DNA of 64,000 nucleotides from Bacteroidota bacterium (GCA_023417935.1 JAEZDY010000014.1:1-64000), one strand, 5' to 3'. Counted from the first letter of the stretch, positions 1-8,853 are shown. The notes: generated by a model not told the origin, from the sequence alone. Numbers and translations are program-made.

Positions 1-91
1 TGAGTCAAATCCATACAAATTGACGCAATTATTGTAAATCCACACAAATTACCACTCATTTTATCAAAATGTTTAAGTGTCTTTCTAAAGA

Positions 92-748
92 ATGCCTAAA
101 TTAGATGTGGATTATCGGATGCTTACATTCAGAATATATACTGAGAATAATAAGAATCTTTATTACTTGTTAGGGTTTTTACCGGAAAACATTAGGGATA
201 ACTACGTTAAAACTCCCTTCGAGAATAATGGAGTTGGAACGGTTTACATTCTTACAAACAAATATCAATACGGAAGCTACGTTATATATGACGACACAAA
301 AGAAGTAGATTTTTTGGTTGCTTACCCTCCTTCGTTAATATATAGTCCCAAAGAACTTAAGAATGTACCAATTAGTAACTTTGTTTCCTATATGGTAAAT
401 CTTGACGTGTTTAACAGATATATAACGGACTCTCAAATAAGAGATAAGGAGCTGATTAAAAGTAAATATTTTGAGTTTATTGCGAGAGGTAATGAAAGCT
501 ATCATATTATTCGCGACACATCTGATTTAACTTTTATAAAGAGGAGCTTTACAGTTTTTTCAAACAGTGGTTCGACTAGTGAGGACTTGAATCCGAATAT
601 GATCACAAATAATAAGAAAGCGGATTATTGCTGGTATATAAATATGGGAGTGGTTCAATTCCAATTTTACTTTGAAAAGAATAAAGTAGTTAAAGTTGAA
701 AGCGAAGTAATAGGTTATCTTGGTAATGAATTCATATTCATAATGTAG
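92..748 (+). CDS. hypothetical protein, 218 aa
   Basis: I do not recognise this protein. It is rich in Tyr, Asn and Asp, has no signal peptide or membrane segment, and looks like a soluble alpha/beta or beta-rich protein. Base composition is A+T-rich like the next gene. The first ATG follows an in-frame stop immediately upstream (86-88), so no longer version exists in this frame. There is no good ribosome binding site, so the start could be later or the gene 5'-damaged. It stands alone upstream of a repeat-filled gap, which fits an accessory or imported gene. Confidence 0.6.
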   Translation: MPKLDVDYRMLTFRIYTENNKNLYYLLGFLPENIRDNYVKTPFENNGVGTVYILTNKYQYGSYVIYDDTKEVDFLVAYPPSLIYSPKELKNVPISNFVSYMVNLDVFNRYITDSQIRDKELIKSKYFEFIARGNESYHIIRDTSDLTFIKRSFTVFSNSGSTSEDLNPNMITNNKKADYCWYINMGVVQFQFYFEKNKVVKVESEVIGYLGNEFIFIM

Positions 749-789
749 GTTTTGTAATAAAGAGCAACGTAGATACTTTATTCACAGGG

Positions 790-912
790 ATGAAAAAATT
801 ATCTAAACTGGAAAAAAAGTATATTCCATTGTTCTATGCTATGATTGTCACTTCACTTCTACCTATTGTCACATTTCTTACGCTAATTATTTACGGATTT
901 TGTTGTCTTTGA
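790..912 (+). CDS. possible 40-aa single-span membrane peptide
   Basis: A short frame starts 41 bp after the preceding gene. It encodes a lysine-rich N-terminus (about residues 2-10) followed by a continuous hydrophobic stretch (about 12-40). That positive-then-hydrophobic layout is typical of small membrane peptides. A CAGGG just before the ATG could be a weak ribosome binding site. It might be translated with the upstream gene, or it may be chance or the start of a broken longer gene. No family is recognised. Confidence 0.3.
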   Translation: MKKLSKLEKKYIPLFYAMIVTSLLPIVTFLTLIIYGFCCL

Positions 913-1263
913 AGAGCAGGAAAGTTTTCCCCGCACCATAATGTGGGGAAGATGGGTAGTACGTTCCATTGCAAAACAAGCATCACAAGATGCACAAGAA
1001 GCTAGAGAAGGGGTAGGATGTAGGATGTTTCATCCCCAGGTTAAAACCCGGGGTTACTGATGAATTCACTTACGCGCCGAGGGAAGTCACATGAATTGAA
1101 ACACTCACGTCGAGGCGCCCATAAATACACTACCACCCCGTCATCCCGACGCCAGGAGGGATCTCATCAACCTGGAATAGTTAATATAAATAGGACTTCA
1201 CTAACATAAAACCAGAAAATCCATATTATAACAGTTATCCCCATTTTTTGATGAAATAAAATA
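913..1263. repeat. gene-free gap with dispersed palindromic repeats
   Basis: No gene is seen here. At 1034-1053 there is a near-perfect inverted repeat with arms CCCCAGGTT and AACCCGGGG, flanked by TTCAT/ATGAA that lengthen the stem. Around 936-960 a shorter hairpin pairs CCCC-CAC with GTGGGG. At about 1136-1165 lies a CCCCGTCATCCCGACG...GGAGGGATCTC segment of the kind seen as dispersed intergenic repeats in Bacteroidota. These look like mobile or repetitive debris, not coding sequence. Confidence 0.5.
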
Positions 1264-1294
1264 TTGACATTTTAAATATTTAGTGATATATTTG
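1264..1294 (+). promoter_or_regulatory. Bacteroidota-type promoter
   Basis: TTG at 1264-1266, 20 nt, then TATATTTG at 1287-1294 matches the Bacteroidota sigma factor consensus (TTG-N19-21-TAnnTTTG). It lies about 64 bp upstream of the propeller-like gene. A nine-codon frame at 1316-1345 falls inside the resulting leader. Confidence 0.7.
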
Positions 1295-1357
1295 TTATGT
1301 TTAAATCATATAACCATGAAAAAGTTAACTGTTATATGTGATTAATCATGCAAGATC

Positions 1358-2560
1358 ATGTTTAAGCGCTTTTTAGTATTCTTAATTGCTTTGACCTGTA
1401 TCTTAAATTATTGCATTGGCCAGAGCAAAGTCGTATTATCAGATTCAATATCACTGAAAATTCCTGAAAATAATATTGACTATTCAGATTATATTTTCAG
1501 TTTTGACGATGATGCAATACACTTATACGATTATATAACCGGTAAATCCTACAGCTTTCATTATAATGGTGAATTTATTTATTCAAATCGGATTTACCCC
1601 TATAATAACAGGAATGATGCACTTTCGGGTGCTTCATTTTATGCTAATAACGACAAAGAGTTTTATTTAAAAACGCATAGATTACAATACTTCAACGATT
1701 CTTTAATCAGCACTGGAAGGATTGAAACTACATTTGATACAGTAAGGTTCTTACGGCGTCATAACTCAAATCCACCATTTGAAGTTTCTTTACAGGATAG
1801 TATTTTGATAGTTAGTGTGAGTAGTTGTCCAAATGATTTATGGGTTAGTGATAATAAATGGAGTGAAGTAAGGTTTTATCAAAGTCCCGGGTTGTTTGCT
1901 ATTTACGACATTTCAGAATTTCTGAAGGCTCAAAATAGTGATATCCTGAATCCTTCTTCTTTAATAGGTGTTCGTTCAAAAGTATACACCGAGATAAAGT
2001 TTTTACCTCATATAGATTTTATTTCTTGGTTCTTTGATAGTAAAAAGCGTCAGATTGTCTATTGTGAAGAAGCTGATTACCATATTAATGTAATTGACTT
2101 AAAGGGAAGTGTCATTAAAAGTTTTGGTGAGAGGGGGAAATTTGTGCAGGATAGAAAAGTTGTAAGTATTCCACAACTGACCGGAACCAGACCTGAAAGA
2201 TCTAAGCAGATGGAGACCGCTAGGTTAAAAGGTCCATCTTATCAGGCATTGTTTCATGATAATAACTTTGTATATCGGATTTATAAGGCTCCCTTGAAAG
2301 ACGAGTATATAACATCGGATAGTGTTTTTGAAAGTTTTGATTCAAGGAGGGTGCTTGATTCTAAACGCGAGAAATATTTACAGATATACTCTTTATCAGG
2401 AAAGAATAACTGTATTGCTGATTTTCAACTACCTCTCTCTTTATCAGTTCTTAATATCAGAGATGACATTGTTTATGCTAATAAGACAATTGATAAAATG
2501 AATAAAGAGGTTAAGATTTACAAGTATAAAGTTGTCCTTCAAGAGAGCAAAAGAGAGTAA
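1358..2560 (+). CDS. exported 6-bladed beta-propeller-like protein, 400 aa
   Basis: An N-terminal signal peptide (basic start, hydrophobic core, probable cleavage after the GQ near residue 22) implies export. The body is beta-rich, with blade-like motifs such as the segment where a residue-rich 'VIDLKGSVIKSFGERGKF' stretch follows a Tyr-Cys strand. That pattern, and the C-terminal 'YKYKV' ending, resemble the Bacteroidota 6-bladed beta-propeller (BF3164/DUF5128-like) proteins. These are usually surface or periplasmic proteins of unknown role. No catalytic residues are evident. It has its own promoter at 1264-1294. The family assignment is by eye and moderate at best. Confidence 0.6.
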   Translation: MFKRFLVFLIALTCILNYCIGQSKVVLSDSISLKIPENNIDYSDYIFSFDDDAIHLYDYITGKSYSFHYNGEFIYSNRIYPYNNRNDALSGASFYANNDKEFYLKTHRLQYFNDSLISTGRIETTFDTVRFLRRHNSNPPFEVSLQDSILIVSVSSCPNDLWVSDNKWSEVRFYQSPGLFAIYDISEFLKAQNSDILNPSSLIGVRSKVYTEIKFLPHIDFISWFFDSKKRQIVYCEEADYHINVIDLKGSVIKSFGERGKFVQDRKVVSIPQLTGTRPERSKQMETARLKGPSYQALFHDNNFVYRIYKAPLKDEYITSDSVFESFDSRRVLDSKREKYLQIYSLSGKNNCIADFQLPLSLSVLNIRDDIVYANKTIDKMNKEVKIYKYKVVLQESKRE

Positions 2561-2642
2561 ATCAACTTATCAAGGTATTCGCCATTTTTATACAGCGCCT
2601 GTTTTAAGGTTGCAAAGCTCATATTGCCATCAATTTCATTAG

Positions 2643-2706
2643 TGGGGCATGTGGGACAAGTGGGACAAGTGGGACATGTGGGACACATTACTCACTACTC
2701 ACTACA
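2643..2706. repeat. tandem 9-nt and 7-nt repeats
   Basis: Five near-identical copies of a 9-nt unit GTGGGACA(A/T) run from 2643 to about 2686, followed by copies of the 7-nt unit CTCACTA up to about 2706. A 61-codon frame across this stretch only reflects the repeat (Trp-Asp-Lys periodicity) and is not taken as a gene. Confidence 0.8.
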
Positions 2707-2735
2707 AACCACTTGATACTCCGGGTATCATTGAT

Positions 2736-2755
2736 GGACAGGTCACGACCTGTCC
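2736..2755. repeat. perfect palindrome with 9-bp arms
   Basis: Arms GGACAGGTC and GACCTGTCC are separated by 2 nt. Similar GGACAGGTC-type palindromes occur as dispersed intergenic elements in many bacteria. There is no T tract, so it is not an obvious terminator. Confidence 0.6.
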
Positions 2756-2843
2756 CTACAAACCACTGCTAATCCCTAACCACTTGTACTTTAACTTTAA
2801 TGTTCATACTTTTGATGCCTATATCATCATCTGATCAATCATT

Positions 2844-4790
2844 ATGGCTAAAAGAACAAAGCTCAATCCTAACCGTGTTGCTGTGCAGGTGGCAATATTG
2901 CTTTCACTGGTTTACCTGTTGGTAAGGCCTTATTTCGACCGTACTTATACTGCCGATTTTGAGGCATATTGTCCTTTTGGGGGGTTGCAGGCTTTCTCGT
3001 CGTTTTTGGCCAATAATTCACTGGCGTGTTCAATGACCACTACCCAGATTTTTATGGGACTGGCGCTGCTGGTGGGTGTTATCTTTATGGCAAAGCTGTT
3101 CTGCAGTTATGTCTGCCCCATTGGTACCTTCACGGAATGGCTTGGCCGGAAGGGGCGGAAGTTTAAGATGAATTTTGACATTAAGGGTTTGCCCGACAGG
3201 CTGCTCAGGGTATTCAAATACGCTTTGTTGTTTGTAACATTCTATTTCTCAGTAACCAGCAGTGAGCTGTTCTGCAAAACATTCGATCCTTATTACGCCG
3301 TATTCTCGGGCTTCAGCGGTGATGTTGTGATCTCCTACGCCGTGCTGGCGCTGCTGTTCACCATTCCCGGTTCATTCTTCATCAGGCAGTTCTGGTGCAA
3401 ATATGCCTGTCCGCTGGGTGCTGCATCCAATATCTTCGCCTACAGCTTCGTCTTCATCGGGATAACCGGCGTATACGTGCTGCTCACAGTTGTTTTCAAC
3501 CTGCCAATTGGTTGGATTTGGCTACTGGCGTCACTTTCCATCGCAGGCATGCTGCTTGAAACTTTTAAAGTTAACACTTTTGGATTGTCGGTATTCAGGA
3601 TCACCAGGAATGCCGGTACCTGCACATCATGCACCTTATGCGATAAAGCCTGCCCTATGTCGCTGAAAGTTTCCAGCCTCAACAAGGTTGCCGATGTTGA
3701 CTGTCACCTTTGCGGCGATTGCGTAACTGCTTGTCCGGAGAAGAATACGCTGAAGCTCACCAGCCTTGGATTCAACAGCAAAGGCACTGAAAATGAGCCG
3801 GCGAAGCGTTCCCTTTTATGGCTTCCCGCTGCAGCGATAGTTGTGCTGACGATAGGTGGTTTGGCTTTCGCCGAAAAAATACACATTCCTACCATCAGCA
3901 TGAAGTGGGGGAATGAGGCACAGATGGCCGGTGCAGGCGTGTATGAGCAGAGTGGCCTTACCAGCATTAAATGCTTTGGCAGCTCAATGTCGTTTGCCAA
4001 CCACATGAAGGAAATGAACGGCGTGCTTGGGGTGGAAACCTTCGTGGGCGATCGCACGGTAAGGGTGTATTACGACAAGGCCGTGAACACTGCCGAAGAT
4101 ATAAAGAGCGCCATATTCACCCCGGTGAAGCGGTTGTATGCATCGCCACCGGTGGAGCTCAGGGATATTGCCGTTTGCGAAGCGGCCATTGACAGGTTCT
4201 TCGACCCCAATGATGCTGAGTTGCTGAGCACCCGCTTCTCGCAGAACAAAGGAATACTTGGCATGCAAACCCTCTTCGGGGAACCTGTGCATACCATGAT
4301 ATACTATGATCCGCAACTGATAACCCCTGAAAAGATCAGCCAACTCATTGAAGAGAAAAAAGTAACCTGGACCATAGATGGCGAAACGTATGCCGCCAAC
4401 ACAGCCTTTGAAGTAGCATCCATTGCCGGGGTTGCCAACTTGCCCCTGAGCGAATACCTCACCCGCATGTATGAGCCTGTGAGCATGACGTTCAACTCCT
4501 TTGAAACCTATACCGCCGATAAGCTTGAAATTGCTGAATACCCCTTTGCAGATGCCTCTGATCCTGAATTAACTGAGATGCCCTGGTACCTGCTAAGCCA
4601 CCTGAGCAACAACAGGGGAGTAGTCGGCTTTGAAACCGTGCCATCAGATAACGGCTTCATGCTAAAACTTCAGATAGTAAAAGGCCTCACCACCCGCGAG
4701 GAGGTGTTGAAACTTATGAATGCCGATGAATTGGTGGTTCATCTCAGTGATGGGACGCAGCAATTAGTTAAGAATCCGTATCGGTTTTAG
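2844..4790 (+). CDS. membrane 4Fe-4S polyferredoxin (NapH/CcoG-like) with HMA-like tail
   Basis: A 648-aa membrane redox protein. The N-terminal part has several membrane spans (about 12-30, 65-85, 120-140, 160-178, 195-240, 325-345). It carries NapH/CcoG-type Cys motifs: CPFGG at Cys43, CxxxCP at 87/91 and again at 185/189. Two classical ferredoxin motifs follow, Cys260/263/266/270 and Cys287/290/293/297, which should bind two 4Fe-4S clusters for electron transfer. The C-terminal ~300 residues resemble two or three heavy-metal-associated (betaalphabetabetaalphabeta) modules in tandem, but the canonical CxxC is reduced to a single Cys. Codons look more G+C-rich than neighbouring genes. The partner and electron donor are unknown; no oxidase or nitrate reductase genes are nearby. 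Confidence 0.85.
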   Translation: MAKRTKLNPNRVAVQVAILLSLVYLLVRPYFDRTYTADFEAYCPFGGLQAFSSFLANNSLACSMTTTQIFMGLALLVGVIFMAKLFCSYVCPIGTFTEWLGRKGRKFKMNFDIKGLPDRLLRVFKYALLFVTFYFSVTSSELFCKTFDPYYAVFSGFSGDVVISYAVLALLFTIPGSFFIRQFWCKYACPLGAASNIFAYSFVFIGITGVYVLLTVVFNLPIGWIWLLASLSIAGMLLETFKVNTFGLSVFRITRNAGTCTSCTLCDKACPMSLKVSSLNKVADVDCHLCGDCVTACPEKNTLKLTSLGFNSKGTENEPAKRSLLWLPAAAIVVLTIGGLAFAEKIHIPTISMKWGNEAQMAGAGVYEQSGLTSIKCFGSSMSFANHMKEMNGVLGVETFVGDRTVRVYYDKAVNTAEDIKSAIFTPVKRLYASPPVELRDIAVCEAAIDRFFDPNDAELLSTRFSQNKGILGMQTLFGEPVHTMIYYDPQLITPEKISQLIEEKKVTWTIDGETYAANTAFEVASIAGVANLPLSEYLTRMYEPVSMTFNSFETYTADKLEIAEYPFADASDPELTEMPWYLLSHLSNNRGVVGFETVPSDNGFMLKLQIVKGLTTREEVLKLMNADELVVHLSDGTQQLVKNPYRF

Positions 4791-4840
4791 GCAGGTACAT
4801 ACATATAGTCTGCCTACTATACAGATGATTGGTGCTGTAT

Positions 4841-4870
4841 TCTATGCTCTATGCTCTATGCTCTATGCTC
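4841..4870. repeat. tandem CTCTATG heptamers
   Basis: About four consecutive copies of the 7-nt unit CTCTATG lie between the polyferredoxin gene and the tRNA-Val promoter. The repeat ends just before a promoter and is not part of any credible gene. Confidence 0.75.
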
Positions 4871-4883
4871 TTTGCCTAAGGGC

Positions 4884-4913
4884 TTGTATCTTTAGTTCAT
4901 TTACGTATCTTTG
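4884..4913 (+). promoter_or_regulatory. promoter of tRNA-Val
   Basis: TTG at 4884-4886, 19 nt, then TATCTTTG at 4906-4913 fits the Bacteroidota consensus. It ends 11 bp before the tRNA. Confidence 0.75.
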
Positions 4914-4924
4914 CGCATTAATCC

Positions 4925-4999
4925 GGGATGTTAGCTCAGTTGGTTCAGAGCATCGCCTTGACAGGGCGGGGGTCACTGGTTCGAGTCCAGTACATCTCA
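4925..4999 (+). tRNA. tRNA-Val (GAC)
   Basis: A full cloverleaf can be drawn. Acceptor GGGATGT pairs with ACATCTC (one G-U). The anticodon stem CGCC/GGCG closes the loop TTGACAG with anticodon GAC, and the T arm contains GGTTCGAGTCC. The discriminator is A. CCA is not encoded. Confidence 0.93.
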
Positions 5000-5006
5000 C
5001 TTTTAT

Positions 5007-5150
5007 AGCTGTCAGCTCTCAGCTTTCAGCTATCAGCTTTTAGCACTCAGCACTCAGCACTCAGCATAGAGCATAGTGCATAGAGCATAGAAGAGTCCAT
5101 CTCCCTACTCACTACTCCTTTCTTTCTCACTACTCACCACTCACTACTCC
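5007..5150. repeat. cluster of several heptanucleotide tandem repeats
   Basis: Directly after tRNA-Val come consecutive 7-nt arrays: (NTCAGCT) four times, (GCACTCA) three times, (GCATAGW) four times, then (CTCACTA)-like units to about 5150. The rest of the gap to 5249 holds nothing recognisable except the leader of the next gene. Confidence 0.75.
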
Positions 5151-5249
5151 TTTCACATATTGAACAATCTGAATATGAGGGGGTTACTTTAATACAACTC
5201 GCCGGCACCTGCCGGTACTCAAACTACTGTATTAACTAAAAAAGACGAC

Positions 5250-6479
5250 ATGAAACGTTCTCTCCTTTTTACCATTTTTGCACTCATGATGTACGGGGTA
5301 TACTCGCAAAACCTTTATACACACGCTAATGCCGCAAGTACATCAAATGAGCAGAATTCTGTTACTGGCTGGTCAGGTCCTGCCGATATAGAATCAGAAG
5401 ATGATGATCCAAAGAGTGGCGAATATTGTATAAAAATTGAATCAGACGATGAAGACCGGCATGGTCAGTTCAGCTATAATGCCGTTCCCGGGACTGAATA
5501 TACCATTACAATCTGGGCTCGCCGGGGACAAAGCAGCAATTCAGAGTTTGACGAATGGGAAGGTTTTGCCAATTTCCAGAAGAGAAATATAACCGGCCAG
5601 GGCTGGAATGAATATGTGTTTACTTTAACAGCCACAAGTGAACAGCCTGTCATTCGTGTGTTTGCTTCAAAAAACCCAGCTGACGACAGGGAAGTATTTG
5701 TTGATGCAATTACTATATATGAGATTGAACAAGGTGATAATGAAGCGCCAACAGCTCCTGCTAATCTAAGCGCATCAAATGTTACTTCAACCTCATTGGA
5801 ATTGACCTGGTCGCCTTCAACAGATAATATCGGGGTAACCGGCTACAGGATCTTTCAGAACAACAACAATATTGGTCAGGTATCTTCACCGGGGTACCAG
5901 GTTACAGGACTGACGCCTTCTACAAACTACTCCTATTATGTAAAAGCTCATGACGCAGAAGGCAACACTTCTCAGGCAAGCAACTCAATTACGGTGACCA
6001 CAGAAGATGATGGATCAGGTGGTGGCAGCGGCGGCGGATCAGGTGGTGGAAGTGGAGGTGGAAGTGGTATCCATTACACCAACGAGAACTCGAATCTGCC
6101 AACAGTAAATTGGCAAGCCCTCAATTTTTACAGTGCCGGCAATGTAGGCATAGGTACTGCGCCATCAAACCAGTTCAGGTTAGCCGTTAACGGAACCATC
6201 AGAACCAAGGAGATCATTGTTGAATCAGGATGGTCGGATTTCGTTTTCTATCCCGATTACCGATTGCCTTCTTTAAGCGAAGTTGAACAACACATAAAGA
6301 TGCACGGTCACCTCAAGGATATTCCTTCAGCCGAAGAAGTTGATGAAAACGGTGTGCAGTTAGGTGAGATCAACAAGCTGCTTCTCCAGAAGATAGAAGA
6401 GCTAACCCTCTACATGATTGACGCCAATAAGGAAATACAATCCTTGAAAGCGAGGATTAAGGAGTTGGAAAGGGAGTAA
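5250..6479 (+). CDS. modular exported protein: CBM-like + FnIII + Gly-Ser linker + tail domain
   Basis: 409 aa with a signal peptide (cleavage near residue 19). Residues ~25-155 form a carbohydrate-binding-like beta sandwich. Residues ~165-250 form a fibronectin type III domain (start 'APTAPANLSAS', end 'ITVTTE'). A GSGGG-type linker of about 20 residues (about 253-272) leads to a C-terminal 'GNVGIGT...LAVNGTI' domain common in Bacteroidota exported proteins. That domain ends in a coiled coil (about 370-409) likely to oligomerise. No catalytic residues or typical T9SS C-terminal domain were seen. A role in the cell envelope or in binding is inferred. It is flanked on both sides by heptamer repeats. 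Confidence 0.7.
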   Translation: MKRSLLFTIFALMMYGVYSQNLYTHANAASTSNEQNSVTGWSGPADIESEDDDPKSGEYCIKIESDDEDRHGQFSYNAVPGTEYTITIWARRGQSSNSEFDEWEGFANFQKRNITGQGWNEYVFTLTATSEQPVIRVFASKNPADDREVFVDAITIYEIEQGDNEAPTAPANLSASNVTSTSLELTWSPSTDNIGVTGYRIFQNNNNIGQVSSPGYQVTGLTPSTNYSYYVKAHDAEGNTSQASNSITVTTEDDGSGGGSGGGSGGGSGGGSGIHYTNENSNLPTVNWQALNFYSAGNVGIGTAPSNQFRLAVNGTIRTKEIIVESGWSDFVFYPDYRLPSLSEVEQHIKMHGHLKDIPSAEEVDENGVQLGEINKLLLQKIEELTLYMIDANKEIQSLKARIKELERE

Positions 6480-6482
6480 TTG

Positions 6483-6585
6483 GTTCTGGGTTATGGGTTC
6501 TGAGTTCTGAGTTCTGAGTGGGACAAGGGGGACATGTGAGACAAGTGGGACTCACTACTCACTACTCACTACTCATTACTCACTA
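6483..6585. repeat. mixed tandem repeats upstream of DPP IV
   Basis: TTCTGAG heptamers (about 6498-6518) are followed by GTGGGACA-like 9-nt units and then by at least five CTCACTA heptamers (6551-6585). The unit families recur from the gaps at 2643 and 5007. Confidence 0.75.
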
Positions 6586-6608
6586 CTAACCCCTAACCTC
6601 TTTTTTAC

Positions 6609-6616
6609 TACTTTTG
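6609..6616 (+). promoter_or_regulatory. probable -7 element of the DPP IV gene
   Basis: TACTTTTG matches TAnnTTTG and lies 24 bp before the start codon. No convincing TTG is present at -33, where the heptamer repeat array intrudes. Confidence 0.45.
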
Positions 6617-6639
6617 CAATCGTTCAACTAAAACCACAC

Positions 6640-8847
6640 ATGAAGAAAATCACTTCGATTGCAACATTGCTTTGCATATTTGCTATTTCATTTACAGCAT
6701 CAGCTCAAAACGGTACTAAGAATTTTACGCTTGAAGATGTACTTAGAAAGGGTCTGTTTAGGGCTTCGGGTATTCAGGAAGTGAGATCGATGAGCGACGG
6801 ATTGCATTATACTGCACTTACTGATAACAGTGCAACTATTACTAAATACGCTTATAAAACAGGTAAGGCTGTTGGACTTATTGTTGATATCAGGGATGCT
6901 AAGAATGATGCTCTCACCTCGATACACGACTATGAGTTTTCTGAAGATGAATCACTGGTATTGCTGCAAACCAGCATGGAGTTAATTTACCGTAGGTCCT
7001 TCAAGGCTGATTATTACATTTATAATGTTAAAGACAAAACCTTCAAGCCTCTGTCAGTCAATGGCAGGCAGCAACTGGCAACCTTCTCCCCCGATGGAAA
7101 GAAAATAGCATTCGTCCGTGAAAACAACCTTTTTATCGCTGATCTGGCAACAGGCAATGAAACCCAGATTACAAGAGATGGAAAGCCTAATGAGATCATT
7201 AACGGTGCCCCGGACTGGGTGTATGAAGAAGAGTTTGAGTTTAACAAGGCTTTTAGCTGGTCGGCCGACAGCAGGCGACTGGCTTATATGAAGTTTGATG
7301 AGCGTGGCGTTAAGATGTTCAACATGACCATGTTCCAGGGTGCACGCCCATCAATTGATGAAAATGCACTGTATCCGGCAAATTCGCAGTTCAAATATCC
7401 AAAGGCAGGTGAAGATAATTCAATTGTAACGGTTCATATTTACGACCTTGTATCAACCAATACAATTCGTGCAGGCATTGGTCAAGAGAAAGATCAGTAC
7501 ATTCCACGGATTATGTTCACAAAAGATCCAGAGATGCTGGCAGTGTTCAGGTTGAACAGGTTGCAGAATCATCTTGATATATTGGGAACCAATGTACGCA
7601 CTGGTGAAAGTAAGATTATATACACTGAGGATAATAAGTTTTACATTGACGAGGGTAATTTTGATAACATCAGATTTATGCCTGAAGGTGGCAGCTTTGT
7701 AATCACAAGTGAAATAACCGGATGGACACACCTTTACCTTTGTGATTATGTGAATGCAACGGTTACCCCGATTACGCAGGGTGAATTTGATGTTACCGAG
7801 TATTACGGCTATGATCCTTCAAAAAAACTTCATTATTACCAGGCTGCGGCGATCAATCCAATGCAGCGCGAAGTGTATTCAATAACAAATGATGGCAAAG
7901 ATGCAAAGGCACTTACCCGTGAAGCCGGCACTAACAAAGCTCAATTCAGCAGTTCATTCCGCTATTTTATACATACATTCTCATCAGTTGATACACCGCC
8001 ATTGTATGTATTGCGCGAGGCAAACGGGAAGCAGATCAGGGTTCTGGAGGACAATAAGAAGCTCGCTGACGGTTTAAAGGAGTTTAAATTCAACCATAAA
8101 GAATTCTTCACATTCACTACCACTGAAGGCGTGAAGCTAAACGCGTATGCCATTTACCCGCCTGATTTTTCGCAAGATAAAAAGTACCCGGTTATATTTG
8201 ACCAGTACAGTGGTCCGAATTCACAAACTGTACTCAACAACTGGGGTTATGACTTTAACGATTACATGGCGCAGGAAGGGTACATTATTATAAGTATTGA
8301 TCCGCGGGGCACAGGCGCCAGAGGTGAGGCTTTCAGGAAATCGACTTACCTGAACCTGGGGAAACTTGAAACAATTGACCAGATAGAAGGCGCAAAATAC
8401 ATGGCTTCATTGCCGTATGTTGATGCTGACCGGATTGGCATTTGGGGATGGAGCTATGGGGGATTCATTTCATCATCATGTATGCTTAAAGGCGACGGCA
8501 TATTCAACACCGGCGTTGCTGTTGCCCCGGTTACCAACTGGCGGTATTACGACAATATATATACCGAGCGCTTCATGCGAACCCCGCAGGAGAACCCCAA
8601 AGGCTATGATGACAATTCACCTTTGTTCTTTGCCGATAAGCTTCAGGGCAATCTCCTCTTAATGCATGGCACAGCCGATGATAACGTACATGTGCAGAAC
8701 ACCATGGAGTTTGCCGAGAGACTCGTGCAAGCCGGCAAGAAGTTTGACATGATGCTCTACACCAACCGCAATCACTCAATATACGGCGGCAACACCCGCA
8801 TGCATTTGTTTAAAGAGATTGAGGATTATTTTAAGGAGAATTTGTAG
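6640..8847 (+). CDS. dipeptidyl peptidase IV (S9 family)
   Basis: 735 aa, the usual family length, with a signal peptide (cleavage near Ala22). The first ~480 residues form a beta-propeller (DPPIV N-terminal domain). The C-terminal alpha/beta-hydrolase holds the nucleophile Ser605 in GWSYGG, an Asp in the HGTADDNVH segment (680/681) and His712 in NRNHS, so the catalytic triad is intact. A conserved double-Glu motif (YEEEFEF, about residue 200) anchors the substrate N-terminus. It should remove X-Pro or X-Ala dipeptides from peptides in the periplasm or on the surface, aiding peptide use. It is monocistronic. Confidence 0.93.
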   Translation: MKKITSIATLLCIFAISFTASAQNGTKNFTLEDVLRKGLFRASGIQEVRSMSDGLHYTALTDNSATITKYAYKTGKAVGLIVDIRDAKNDALTSIHDYEFSEDESLVLLQTSMELIYRRSFKADYYIYNVKDKTFKPLSVNGRQQLATFSPDGKKIAFVRENNLFIADLATGNETQITRDGKPNEIINGAPDWVYEEEFEFNKAFSWSADSRRLAYMKFDERGVKMFNMTMFQGARPSIDENALYPANSQFKYPKAGEDNSIVTVHIYDLVSTNTIRAGIGQEKDQYIPRIMFTKDPEMLAVFRLNRLQNHLDILGTNVRTGESKIIYTEDNKFYIDEGNFDNIRFMPEGGSFVITSEITGWTHLYLCDYVNATVTPITQGEFDVTEYYGYDPSKKLHYYQAAAINPMQREVYSITNDGKDAKALTREAGTNKAQFSSSFRYFIHTFSSVDTPPLYVLREANGKQIRVLEDNKKLADGLKEFKFNHKEFFTFTTTEGVKLNAYAIYPPDFSQDKKYPVIFDQYSGPNSQTVLNNWGYDFNDYMAQEGYIIISIDPRGTGARGEAFRKSTYLNLGKLETIDQIEGAKYMASLPYVDADRIGIWGWSYGGFISSSCMLKGDGIFNTGVAVAPVTNWRYYDNIYTERFMRTPQENPKGYDDNSPLFFADKLQGNLLLMHGTADDNVHVQNTMEFAERLVQAGKKFDMMLYTNRNHSIYGGNTRMHLFKEIEDYFKENL

Positions 8848-8853
8848 AGGGGG

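Noticed and set aside
1316..1345. Nine-codon frame (MKKLTVICD) in the leader of the propeller gene
   Set aside because: It may be a leader peptide, but nothing ties it to control and it is too short to support.
2649..2834. 61-codon frame with Trp-Asp-Lys periodicity
   Set aside because: It only reflects the GTGGGACA tandem repeat and adjoining repeats; no ribosome binding site or family resemblance.
4825..5043. 72-codon frame across tRNA-Val
   Set aside because: It overlaps the tRNA and the CTCTATG heptamer array.
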